Assembly (NCBI GenBank): GCA_007127395.1
Contig: SKZL01000044.1
Location: forward strand, 1-5,351
Origin: Balneolaceae bacterium
GTDB lineage: Bacteria > Bacteroidota > Rhodothermia > Balneolales > Balneolaceae
Direction: 5' to 3'
DNA: 5,351 nucleotides
This document shows positions 1 to 5,351 of the stretch, piece by piece. The notes beneath the pieces are model-generated. The model was not told where the DNA came from, made no database searches, and saw only the letters and a program-made list of their open reading frames with translations. Made by a program: the position numbers and the translations under genes. Position 1 is the first letter of the stretch, and each line of letters begins with the position of its first letter.

Positions 1-268
1 GGGCTCCCTGGTAGACCAGTTCGCGGTCCCGGTTCAACCGTTTTCTCATATTATCCAGCTCTGCTGCTTTTCGAAGATGGGTATCCTTCACCCGCTGCAG
101 CTCCTCTTCCAGCTCCTGAATCCTTCTCTGCTGATCCTGGATCAACTGCAAGTCGCTGTCGTTTTCAATGGTCTCTTCCGACACTTCAGGATTCGATGTT
201 TTTCTATCCTCAACCTGATCCTTCAAGTCGCTGTTTTTCTCTTCACTATTATCTTTCTTTACACTCAT
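1..268 (-). CDS. grpE: Nucleotide exchange factor GrpE, N-terminal part (cut by window edge)
   Basis: GrpE is the cytoplasmic nucleotide exchange factor of the DnaK (Hsp70) chaperone; it releases ADP from DnaK and works with DnaJ. Only the first 89 residues are visible; the gene runs off the left edge. The translation starts MSVKKDNSEEKNSD, has a charged disordered N-terminal region of about 40 residues, then a heptad-like coiled coil (about 41-75: LQLIQDQQRRIQELEEELQR) leading into AAELDNMRKRLNRDREL. That last segment matches the family signature 'AEFDNYRKR..RE' at the end of the GrpE dimerisation helix. The C-terminal beta domain that contacts DnaK lies outside the window. The ATG at 268 is the only ATG in this frame near the expected length; no Shine-Dalgarno is seen, and TATAAT lies only 3 nt upstream (272-277). 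dnaJ often follows grpE in the same direction, but that would be off-window. The identification rests on the motif alone, which is distinctive. Confidence 0.9.
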   Translation of the reverse strand, partial: MSVKKDNSEEKNSDLKDQVEDRKTSNPEVSEETIENDSDLQLIQDQQRRIQELEEELQRVKDTHLRKAAELDNMRKRLNRDRELVYQGA

Positions 269-293
269 TCGATTATACAAAATTCAAAAAATT

Positions 294-456
294 CCGGACA
301 CTGCCGATACAGTTCAATTTTCACTCTATCAGGCCGTGTCGGTTCAATTCAATTTATTTTTTCCGGACTCTGCCGGTTCAACTCAATTTTACTTTACCGG
401 GCTCGGCCGGTTTAATTCATTTTATCTTTCCGGGCTCGGCCGGTTCAATTCAATTT
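294..456. repeat. Tandem array of five imperfect 33-36 bp units upstream of grpE
   Basis: Five units follow each other, with GC-rich cores starting at about 294, 330, 363, 397 and 430 (spacings 36, 33, 34, 33). Each core is followed by an AT-rich spacer like TTCAATTCAATTT. The two right-hand cores are identical (CCGGGCTCGGCCGG, 397-410 and 430-443); the third is CCGGACTCTGCCGG (363-376). The two nearest grpE are more degenerate (from 330 CAGGCCGTGTCGG; from 294 CCGGACACTGCCGATACAG). The three rightmost cores are flanked by CCGG on both sides, so each could pair as a 4-bp all-GC stem with a 6-nt loop, on either strand. The array sits between the VOC gene stop and the grpE start, so it could lie in the grpE leader or promoter region. 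Open frames cross it on the plus strand, but they are composition artefacts. It does not resemble CIRCE (TTAGCACTC-N9-GAGTGCTAA). Function unknown. Confidence 0.85.
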
Positions 457-530
457 CTTACCATATGCTCAGCAAATAGCATGCCATATAGGTTTCGGGG
501 TATCAACCCTGACAATGTTTCGCTGAACCG

Positions 531-914
531 TTACTCCGCTTCGTGGAAAAACTCAATCAGGTTCCCATCCGGATCAGAAGCAAACAGAAACCTGCCTTTC
601 TTTCGGTTGGCAGGCCCGCTCAGGATCGTCACCTCGTGATCCCTCAAATACTTCGCCATCTCATCCACCTCTTCCGGTGAGTTAAGGTAAAACCCGAAAT
701 GGTCGACCCTGAAATCCCTGGAGTTCGGATCATAGCTCGTTTCAGCCTCTACGATCACCAGTGTATCCTCTTTACCCACTTTGTAAACAGCCATACTCTG
801 GCCCATTTTGCGAACGCACTCAAAACCCATAATCTTTCCGTAAAACTCCTCAGAACGATCTATCCTGTTTACTCGTATTGTAATGTGGTTAATGCCGGTA
901 GGTTTGAAATTCAT
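531..914 (-). CDS. VOC superfamily protein (glyoxalase/dioxygenase-like fold)
   Basis: This 127-residue protein is a single vicinal-oxygen-chelate unit made of two beta-alpha-beta-beta-beta modules. The first module opens with GINHITIRVNRIDRSEEFYGKIMGFE (about 7-32). The second runs from RVDHFGFYL (69-77) to the family hallmark DPDGNLIEFFH (114-124). Three metal ligands sit where the family puts them: His10, His72 and Glu121, so a divalent-metal enzyme is likely. The substrate cannot be read from sequence; glyoxalase I, extradiol dioxygenase, FosA/FosX-type thiol or epoxide chemistry and isomerases all share this fold. The reading frame is open to 968, but the extra 18 residues are unlike the family and the ATG at 914 puts the first strand at the correct distance. 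No clear Shine-Dalgarno precedes it. It lies between the outer-membrane protein gene and grpE on the same strand, with gaps over 250 bp on both sides, so it is probably transcribed alone. Superfamily call firm, function open. Confidence 0.85.
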   Translation of the reverse strand: MNFKPTGINHITIRVNRIDRSEEFYGKIMGFECVRKMGQSMAVYKVGKEDTLVIVEAETSYDPNSRDFRVDHFGFYLNSPEEVDEMAKYLRDHEVTILSGPANRKKGRFLFASDPDGNLIEFFHEAE

Positions 915-1173
915 TTTGTTATAACTAAAAAGGGTTAAATGAAGCATTTCGACCGCTAAAACTCCCATACCACATAGGGCATATTAAATAAACCCGGGAA
1001 AATCATCTGACAGATTATGATACAGTGTCCCGAGCATAGTCGTTCCCATAAAACGAAAACCCTATCTACATATGTCGAAATGGCAAATTTGAAATGCCCC
1101 AATGTAATGGAATTCACAAGATAACGATATCCACTCATTGATAAAAACAGTGTCAATGCAATAATTTAACGGA
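915..1173. other. 259 bp intergenic region, no gene recognised
   Basis: This stretch separates the end of the outer-membrane protein gene from the start of the VOC gene, both on the minus strand. It should hold the VOC promoter. A TTGACA (minus strand, about 1152-1157) is visible, but no acceptable -10 box lies 16-18 bp from it. No terminator hairpin with a T run follows the outer-membrane gene stop at 1174. A 66-codon minus-strand frame (956-1156) overlaps the upstream extension of the VOC frame and has no family resemblance, so I do not call it. Confidence 0.5.
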
Positions 1174-2481
1174 TCAAAACCTTGTGTTCACGATATTTGT
1201 ATAGCTTGACCCGAATGTATAAGAGATCGCGATAGAAGTGCGAAGTGAATAATCTGTTGCCAACTCCCTTTGTCGCAATAAAATGTCTTCAAGAGACGAT
1301 TCTCCTGCCGGTAGCGAGAGTTGATCCTGTATCATCTGGAAATTGGTACTGAATCGCAGTGACAATCCTTCACGAATTCTGACAGAAATACTGCCAAAAA
1401 AAACAGCTCTTCTTAATGCTGCATCATGAAAATAGTGAGATCCGATAATTCCACCCGATATACCGCCCAATGGCTGCAAAATATTAACAGAACCCCTCAA
1501 CTGATGGCTTAAAAGATTTTCATTTACGACGCCATAAATTGTCTCCTCAAAATAGTCGACATAGGAGTATCCAATATGATATTGCAATGTTATGGCCCTC
1601 CTGGTTGCTTCACTATAAGGTAAAAAACTGTATTCAACACCCGGATGAACCTCTAAACGATGGCGTAAATTTCTGTCATTTCTTGTAATGTAGGTCGCAA
1701 ACAGTCCTGCAGACCAGTGTTCATTCAAACTTTTAATCGCGTAAGTGTCGAGCCCGTGTCGCTTTATGGTACTTCGCACAGGATCTTGATCCTCCCGCCG
1801 GATCTCTACAAAAGTATAATTAAGGTAGGGCCTGAATCTTAATTTCCACTCCTCTGTGACTCGGTCTGCAAATAAACCCCATCTGGAATCAAAATTTGTT
1901 CGGTTTGACTCTAATCCCAAACTGACAGAGCCCAAATATGCCTCAAAAATCCAGTAATCCCACGGGTCACTTATTTCGTCCAGATCGTTATCCCGGTCTG
2001 TTTCAACATCATCATAGATGAAATTGAATCGATTTGATAGTGTTGTTTGGCTCATGTAAGGCAAAAGAGCCGAACGAATGATCGAATTAATTTCATCCCG
2101 GGTTTCACTCGGTGTGTTGTTACGATCAGCCAGATAATTCAATTCAAAGCTGATCTCTTGGAACGTTCTGAGGCCAATAAATGAAAGTTCATATGCCATT
2201 GATCCCCCGGAAGTCGGTACACGTGTGACGAAAATATGAATATCCGCTAATCCGGGATCTCTTACATAATTGACAAAATTTATCTCGCTTCTGATATGAT
2301 TTTGATCACAGAAATTACAGTCCAGATAAACAGCCGGAGCCCTGTTCACTGCGTTTGGCTGTTCCTCATCATTTCTCTCAGTTCCGGTGTGATGATCTTG
2401 TGCGATCAACAGATCAGCATCAAGAAATAATATCCCAAACATGAGAAAAGTGAGTATTTGAATTTTTAATGATGAACACAT
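1174..2481 (-). CDS. Uncharacterised outer-membrane beta-barrel protein with N-terminal CxxC domain (DUF481-like barrel)
   Basis: The predicted protein is 435 residues. Residues 1-28 form a signal peptide: Lys6, a hydrophobic stretch (about 8-26), and likely cleavage after AQ (27-28). A periplasmic domain (about 45-155) carries LDCNFCDQ with Cys55 and Cys58, then FVNYVRDPGLADIHIFVT (69-86) and a segment of alternating strands with FIGL. An Asp-rich linker (157-175, DDVETDRDNDLDE) leads to DPWDYWIFE (172-180). From there to the end are alternating hydrophobic/polar strands typical of an outer-membrane barrel (for example GLFADRVTEEWKLRFRPYL, PGVEYSFLPYSEATRRAITL, SIAISYTFGS), ending in a C-terminal Phe as outer-membrane proteins often do. 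From memory, similar unnamed proteins occur in Bacteroidota, Rhodothermota and Gemmatimonadota, and the barrel resembles the DUF481/YdiY type; this needs a profile search. The start is the ATG at 2481, which has a Shine-Dalgarno 8 nt upstream; an in-frame TTG at 2496 would add five residues. Function unknown. Confidence 0.75.
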   Translation of the reverse strand: MCSSLKIQILTFLMFGILFLDADLLIAQDHHTGTERNDEEQPNAVNRAPAVYLDCNFCDQNHIRSEINFVNYVRDPGLADIHIFVTRVPTSGGSMAYELSFIGLRTFQEISFELNYLADRNNTPSETRDEINSIIRSALLPYMSQTTLSNRFNFIYDDVETDRDNDLDEISDPWDYWIFEAYLGSVSLGLESNRTNFDSRWGLFADRVTEEWKLRFRPYLNYTFVEIRREDQDPVRSTIKRHGLDTYAIKSLNEHWSAGLFATYITRNDRNLRHRLEVHPGVEYSFLPYSEATRRAITLQYHIGYSYVDYFEETIYGVVNENLLSHQLRGSVNILQPLGGISGGIIGSHYFHDAALRRAVFFGSISVRIREGLSLRFSTNFQMIQDQLSLPAGESSLEDILLRQRELATDYSLRTSIAISYTFGSSYTNIVNTRF

Positions 2482-2489
2482 TTTCACTA

Positions 2490-2494
2490 CCTTC
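2490..2494 (-). promoter_or_regulatory. Shine-Dalgarno for the outer-membrane protein gene
   Basis: On the minus strand GAAGG lies 8 nt before the ATG at 2481. It is the clearest ribosome binding site in the window and supports the ATG over the upstream in-frame TTG at 2496, which the GAAGG would almost overlap. Confidence 0.65.
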
Positions 2495-2519
2495 AAAGCT
2501 GGACTAATGGTTTTTAATG

Positions 2520-2543
2520 GGGCTTTGCAAAACCCGCGGTTTT
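2520..2543. repeat. Two overlapping palindromes upstream of the outer-membrane protein gene
   Basis: GGGCTTTGCAAAACCC (2520-2535) is palindromic except for one mismatched pair (C2523/A2532). Overlapping it, AAAACCCGCGGTTTT (2529-2543) has 6-bp arms around CGC and could form a hairpin followed by T residues on the plus strand. They lie 39-62 bp before the outer-membrane gene ATG, a position suitable for an operator. They could instead be the edge of the inverted-repeat element that follows, or a remnant terminator. Confidence 0.45.
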
Positions 2544-2545
2544 TG

Positions 2546-2633
2546 TCATTCTGATCGCGATAGGTTTGTCGGGGCAGAATCTCCTAACCCGTTTAAAGTT
2601 CATTTATGGAGATACTGAAATTAATCAGAATGA
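2546..2633. repeat. 88 bp segment bounded by exact 10-bp inverted repeats
   Basis: TCATTCTGAT (2546-2555) and ATCAGAATGA (2624-2633) are exact reverse complements and bound an 88 bp segment. Inside, ATTCTG (2548-2553) also pairs with CAGAAT (2575-2580), and ATCGCGAT (2554-2561) is itself palindromic. The left part (TGTCATTCTGATCG...CAGAATCTCC, 2544-2584) resembles, from memory, degenerate copies of the 'GTCATTCTGA...AGAATCTC' repeats scattered through intergenic DNA of Bacteroidota relatives. It encodes nothing recognisable. It may be a dispersed repeat or a miniature inverted-repeat element; with one copy in view the family cannot be proven. Confidence 0.5.
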
Positions 2634-2649
2634 TTGTTTTTATCATTCT
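2627..2649. repeat. Perfect 8-bp hairpin AGAATGAT/ATCATTCT
   Basis: AGAATGAT (2627-2634), loop TGTTTTT (2635-2641), then ATCATTCT (2642-2649), with no mismatches. The left arm overlaps the right arm of the 88 bp inverted-repeat segment, so TCATTCT occurs three times counting orientation. The stem is AT-rich and no T run follows the right arm on the plus strand, so an intrinsic terminator is not well supported. It could be an operator or part of the repeat element. Confidence 0.5.
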
Positions 2650-2813
2650 AAGGTCTCTTTATACAAATTTTTGATTGATGAACAGTTACTAAAACCGTTG
2701 TCCGATAGATGCAAAATTTATTCAAACTACAACATACAGTTTTTTCAAATCTTTCTTCAGATCACTAATATTTTTTAACATTTGAATTTTTAACGACAGG
2801 AATCACTCACACA

Positions 2814-3497
2814 TTGGCCCATTTATTTCTGATAGCAACCCCGATCGGTAACCTGGACGATATCACTCAGCGTGCAGTCGAGACATTGAAACAGGTCGAT
2901 TACATCGCTTGTGAAGATACCCGTACTTCGTCCGTTCTCTTTCGCAGGTTCGGCATTGACAAACCGACGTTCTCTTTTCATCTGCACAATGAGCATCACA
3001 AAACCGAGCATATGATGAATATTCTCAGAGGTGGCCAGAGCATTGCCATCATCAGTGATGCGGGAATGCCGGGCATTTCGGATCCCGGTTTTTTGGCGGT
3101 ACGTGCGGCCTATCAAAATGGCTTCACCGTGAGTGCCATACCCGGGCCGGATGCCATATCAACGGCACTTGCAGCCAGCGGACTCCCCTCCGACCGTTTT
3201 ACTTTTGAAGGGTTTCTTCCGCCCAAAAAAGGTCGCCAAACCCGCGTTAAGCTGATCGCCGAATCGGAGATCACTACTGTTGTCTACGAAAGCCCCCACA
3301 AACTGATCCGTTTTCTGGAACAATTATACGAATTTGCGGGCGGTAATCGTTGGGTCTGCATTGCTCGTGAGCTGACCAAAAAGTTTGAGGAATTTGACCG
3401 TGGAAGGCTGGAGCGGGTTCTTCAGGAATGGAAAGAGCGGGACTCTATTAAAGGTGAAATTGTCGTGATCATCGCCGGAAAAGAGTATGATGAGTAA
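2814..3497 (+). CDS. rsmI: 16S rRNA (cytidine(1402)-2'-O)-methyltransferase RsmI
   Basis: RsmI uses S-adenosylmethionine to methylate the 2'-OH of C1402 in 16S rRNA, in the ribosomal P site, where RsmH adds the base methyl group; the pair tunes decoding fidelity. The 227-residue cytoplasmic protein has the tetrapyrrole-methylase fold. Signatures in order: LIATPIGNLDDIT (6-18), ACEDTRTS (32-39), ISDAGMPGISDPG (80-92), IPGPDAISTALAASGLP (109-125), FEGFLPPKKG (131-140), YESPHKL (158-164) and ARELTKKFEE (184-193). All are intact. It is shorter than the about 286-residue E. coli protein because the C-terminal extension is absent, which I recall as common in Bacteroidota relatives. The start is TTG at 2814: no ATG or GTG lies upstream in frame before the stop at 2766, and TTG gives the usual length before ATPIGNL. 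AGGA lies 12 nt upstream (2798-2801), a long spacing. lnt follows on the same strand after 118 bp. Confidence 0.96.
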   Translation: MAHLFLIATPIGNLDDITQRAVETLKQVDYIACEDTRTSSVLFRRFGIDKPTFSFHLHNEHHKTEHMMNILRGGQSIAIISDAGMPGISDPGFLAVRAAYQNGFTVSAIPGPDAISTALAASGLPSDRFTFEGFLPPKKGRQTRVKLIAESEITTVVYESPHKLIRFLEQLYEFAGGNRWVCIARELTKKFEEFDRGRLERVLQEWKERDSIKGEIVVIIAGKEYDE

Positions 3498-3511
3498 TTA
3501 TGTTTTGGTCG

Positions 3512-3538
3512 CTCAGGGTGACGTAACTCAGGGTGACG
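3512..3538. repeat. Two direct copies of CTCAGGGTGACG, 15 bp apart
   Basis: CTCAGGGTGACG occurs at 3512-3523 and again at 3527-3538, separated by TAA, just after the rsmI stop. On the minus strand this reads CGTCACCCTGAG twice. From memory this is the core of the GTCA(C/T)CCTGAG-type dispersed intergenic repeats found in many genomes of this group, so it may be a repeat remnant. It could also be a pair of protein-binding sites upstream of lnt. Confidence 0.6.
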
Positions 3539-3565
3539 AAAACATTGATTATGAAAAAATATTTA

Positions 3566-3587
3566 TTTAAAAATCAGCTTTTTTAAA
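3566..3587. repeat. AT-rich inverted repeat TTTAAAAA/TTTTTAAA before lnt
   Basis: TTTAAAAA (3566-3573), spacer TCAGCT (3574-3579), TTTTTAAA (3580-3587), perfect over 8 bp. It lies 28 bp before the lnt start. The stem has no G-C pairs, so it is a weak RNA hairpin; a DNA-level site or chance in AT-rich sequence are both possible. Confidence 0.35.
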
Positions 3588-3615
3588 GAACTTCCTTCAT
3601 TAATTGAATCGACTT

Positions 3616-5190
3616 ATGGCTATGAACTCATTTTGGAACCACAAATGGTTTCTGGCATTGACAGCTCCCGTACTTTTGGCGCTCTCATTTCCCCCCTTTA
3701 ATGCATCCATTTTGCAGATACCGGCGTTTGTGCTCCTTTTCAGGCTGAGTGTGATCAGCGACACCAAAAGGGAGGTTATCTTTTACGCCTACCCATCGTT
3801 TGTCCTCTGGAACCTCTTCTCCACCTACTGGCTGATGATGGCAACGGTTGCGGGTGGTGCAGCAGCTATTTTTGCAAATGCAGCTATTATGTTAATTCCG
3901 CTCTTGTTGATCCGCTTCGTGATCAACCAAAACCGGTTTCACCCACTACTGACCGGGTTGCTTGCGGCCTCGATATGGGTCAGTTATGAATTTCTGCATC
4001 ACAACTGGGATCTCGCCTGGCCATGGCTCACTCTCGGTAACGGCTGGTCCAACTTGACGAGTGTGATCCAGTTCATCTCCGTAACCGGGGTTTTTGGGAT
4101 CTCCTTCTGGGTTATTTTGACCGCTTTTCTCTGCTATCACTGGCTGGTTCAACCCGAGAGAAAACATATGATCTATACCCTTGTCGCTTTCTTCATCTTC
4201 CCGATATGGTCTATTTTTTCATTAACACAGATAGAGTCAGACGAAAGCCGCCCGGTCGAAGTGGCCATCGTTCAACCCAATACGGACTCTTACCAGCCAC
4301 TGGGCGGACACCCCAACCTTGAATCACTGATCGAGCATCTGTTGAGACTATCGGATGAGGCAAGAAGTGAACAGACCGATCTGATTATCTGGCCGGAAAA
4401 TGCGATCGCATCGAATTTGATCATCGACAGCCCCTTTTTTGACAGGGTCAAAGATTCGCTCAATGTTTGGGAAACCAACCTGATTGCAGGAACCGGTCTG
4501 TTTAATTTCTATGACGATGAGAATCGGCCGCAAGTTTACAGGGAAACAGCAAATGGTCGATCCTATAATGTTTATAACTCAGCGCTCTATTTTCAACCCT
4601 CTCAACCAACTAAAGTATATCGTAAAACAGAATTAGTGCCAATTGTAGAACGGTTTCCGTTCGTTGAATTTTTCCAAAATGTAGATCTTTTTGGCTGGGT
4701 AAACTGGCCGGATATTGCCGGATACGGACGCGGCACCACACCCGATCTTTTTAATGTAGTTGAACAACATACGCCCGCTCTGATCTGTTACGATTCTGTT
4801 TTTTCAGGCCTGGTGAACCGGTTTGTGGATGAGGGTGCAGATTTCCTGACGATCATCACGAATGATGGATGGTGGGGTGATTCTCACGGACATATTCAGC
4901 ACTTCGCCTTTGCACGTCTGCGCGCGATTGAACACCGAATGTGGATCGCCAGATCTGCAAATAATGGGATCTCCGGCGTCATCTCCCCCGATGGCAAGGT
5001 GCAGATTGAAACCGAATACTGGACCGAAGATGCCTTCCGCTTCACCATCTACGGCAACCCCAACCGAACATTCTACAGCCGCCATGGAAATTGGGTAGGT
5101 GGATTAAGTTTGGTGATTATGGGATTTGGGTTTATTGGGGGGTGGTTTTCAGGCAGAAGGCAGAGGCATTCTTTGAAGTCAGAACTCTGA
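3616..5190 (+). CDS. lnt: Apolipoprotein N-acyltransferase Lnt
   Basis: Lnt moves an acyl chain from phospholipid to the N-terminal Cys of apolipoproteins, the last step of lipoprotein maturation in the inner membrane. The 524-residue protein (E. coli 512) has about seven N-terminal membrane segments (roughly 11-25, 32-46, 56-80, 82-101, 110-127, 150-177, 185-203). The family stretch LAWPWLTLGNGWSN (133-146) precedes the sixth. A periplasmic nitrilase domain spans about 214-478, and a final membrane helix at about 494-511 is followed by Arg/Lys residues. The catalytic triad is visible: Glu261 (IIWPENA), Lys337 (YRKTELVP) and Cys391 (LICYDS). Glu345 in VERFPF matches the second conserved Glu. 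TNDGWWGDSHGHIQHF (415-430) and IARSANNGISGVI (444-456) are typical. The acidic residue after Cys-Tyr, normally Glu, is Asp393. The start is ambiguous: ATG at 3616 is preferred, ATG at 3622 is equally plausible, and an in-frame TTG at 3604 is less likely; none has a clear Shine-Dalgarno. Confidence 0.95.
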   Translation: MAMNSFWNHKWFLALTAPVLLALSFPPFNASILQIPAFVLLFRLSVISDTKREVIFYAYPSFVLWNLFSTYWLMMATVAGGAAAIFANAAIMLIPLLLIRFVINQNRFHPLLTGLLAASIWVSYEFLHHNWDLAWPWLTLGNGWSNLTSVIQFISVTGVFGISFWVILTAFLCYHWLVQPERKHMIYTLVAFFIFPIWSIFSLTQIESDESRPVEVAIVQPNTDSYQPLGGHPNLESLIEHLLRLSDEARSEQTDLIIWPENAIASNLIIDSPFFDRVKDSLNVWETNLIAGTGLFNFYDDENRPQVYRETANGRSYNVYNSALYFQPSQPTKVYRKTELVPIVERFPFVEFFQNVDLFGWVNWPDIAGYGRGTTPDLFNVVEQHTPALICYDSVFSGLVNRFVDEGADFLTIITNDGWWGDSHGHIQHFAFARLRAIEHRMWIARSANNGISGVISPDGKVQIETEYWTEDAFRFTIYGNPNRTFYSRHGNWVGGLSLVIMGFGFIGGWFSGRRQRHSLKSEL

Positions 5191-5351
5191 ATATCGAATA
5201 ATGATCTGTGAAGTGACAGACCCGACATCTTCAAAATTCTTTCAGTCCTGATTTTTCATTACATTTCATAAGCAATTGAGAATTGGCACGTTTAAGGGAA
5301 TGAAACTAGGTTTTGCCTATGATAATTCAAACATTGAGATGATGCTATGAA
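5191..5351. other. Gene-free tail after lnt, possible start of next gene at 5347
   Basis: A 5-bp stem TCTGT/ACAGA (5205-5209, 5216-5220) follows the lnt stop but has no T run, so it is a poor terminator. TTGGCACG (5283-5290) matches the -24 half of a sigma-54 promoter, but the -12 position (5297-5298) reads GG, not GC. ATGAA at 5347-5351 could open a plus-strand gene beyond the window; too little is visible to judge. Confidence 0.3.

Larger units (their letters stand above)
2482..2813. other. 332 bp divergent intergenic region between outer-membrane gene and rsmI
   Basis: The region must supply promoters for both flanking genes, which point away from each other. The left half (2520-2649) is rich in inverted repeats, listed separately. 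The right half (2650-2813) is very AT-rich and would be the rsmI promoter and leader. It contains a 7-bp inverted pair, TTCAAAT (2744-2750) and ATTTGAA (2780-2786), which may be chance given the composition. I could not find a convincing -35/-10 pair on either strand. A 70-codon plus-strand frame (2566-2778) opens with TTG, is low-complexity and crosses the inverted repeats, so it is not called as a gene. Confidence 0.6.

Noticed and set aside
272..277. TATAAT on the minus strand as the grpE -10 box
   Set aside because: It ends 3 nt before the ATG, no -35 lies at the right distance, and it would demand a transcript starting inside the start codon.
294..456. CRISPR array or CIRCE element
   Set aside because: The whole 33-36 bp unit repeats, with no unique spacers between conserved repeats, and there are no cas genes. 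The CIRCE sequence is not present.
498..509. GGGT-ATCA-ACCC hairpin as a terminator of the VOC gene
   Set aside because: Only four base pairs and no T run on the minus strand.
196..639. Plus-strand open frame of 147 codons with an 11-residue repeat (like LPGSAGLIHFI)
   Set aside because: It crosses the tandem DNA repeat, whose 33 bp units stay in frame by length alone, and it overlaps both grpE and the VOC gene on the other strand. The protein has no family resemblance.
956..1156. 66-codon minus-strand frame between the VOC and outer-membrane genes
   Set aside because: No recognisable motif, it overlaps the upstream extension of the VOC frame, and no ribosome binding site is seen.
2566..2778. 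70-codon plus-strand frame before rsmI
   Set aside because: It opens with TTG, runs through inverted repeats and AT-rich leader, and matches nothing I know.
3551..3586. Tiny frame MKKYLFKNQLF as a leader peptide of lnt
   Set aside because: Eleven codons in AT-rich sequence with no ribosome binding site, no repeated regulatory codon and no attenuator-like hairpin pair.
4804..5085. Minus-strand open frame of 93 codons inside lnt
   Set aside because: It is a shadow of the well-conserved nitrilase domain of Lnt on the other strand.

Overview
The window is an ordinary stretch of bacterial chromosome holding four complete or nearly complete protein genes, one gene cut by the left edge, and several structured intergenic stretches. 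The protein styles suggest Bacteroidota or a relative such as Balneolota/Rhodothermota: a short (227 aa) RsmI, an Lnt with the TNDGWWGD...QHF signature, and an outer-membrane protein of a type I recall from those phyla and from Gemmatimonadota. This placement is inferred from memory of family variants; the window has no rRNA gene to anchor it.

Left part, minus strand (1-2481). Reading right to left in the direction of transcription: an uncharacterised outer-membrane beta-barrel protein with a signal peptide and a CxxC motif (1174-2481), then a VOC-superfamily metalloprotein (531-914), then the start of grpE (1-268, cut by the window edge). Between the VOC gene and grpE lies an imperfect tandem array of five 33-36 bp units with GC-rich CCGG...CCGG cores (294-456), directly in front of the chaperone gene.

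Middle (2482-2813). This is a 332 bp divergent intergenic region. It holds overlapping palindromes, a pair of exact 10-bp inverted repeats 88 bp end to end, and a perfect 8-bp hairpin. Part of it resembles a degenerate copy of a dispersed intergenic repeat.

Right part, plus strand (2814-5190). rsmI (16S rRNA C1402 ribose methyltransferase, TTG start) is followed by lnt (apolipoprotein N-acyltransferase). The 118 bp gap between them carries two direct copies of CTCAGGGTGACG and an AT-rich inverted repeat. Lnt has its catalytic Glu-Lys-Cys triad, but the usual Cys-Tyr-Glu reads Cys-Tyr-Asp. After lnt is a gene-free tail that may end in the first codons of another gene.

The genes look like unrelated housekeeping functions (protein folding, rRNA modification, lipoprotein maturation, outer membrane) and not one pathway. 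I found no defence system, CRISPR array, tRNA, rRNA or transposase gene. The least explained material is the repeat array before grpE, the inverted-repeat element at 2520-2649, and the CxxC outer-membrane protein.
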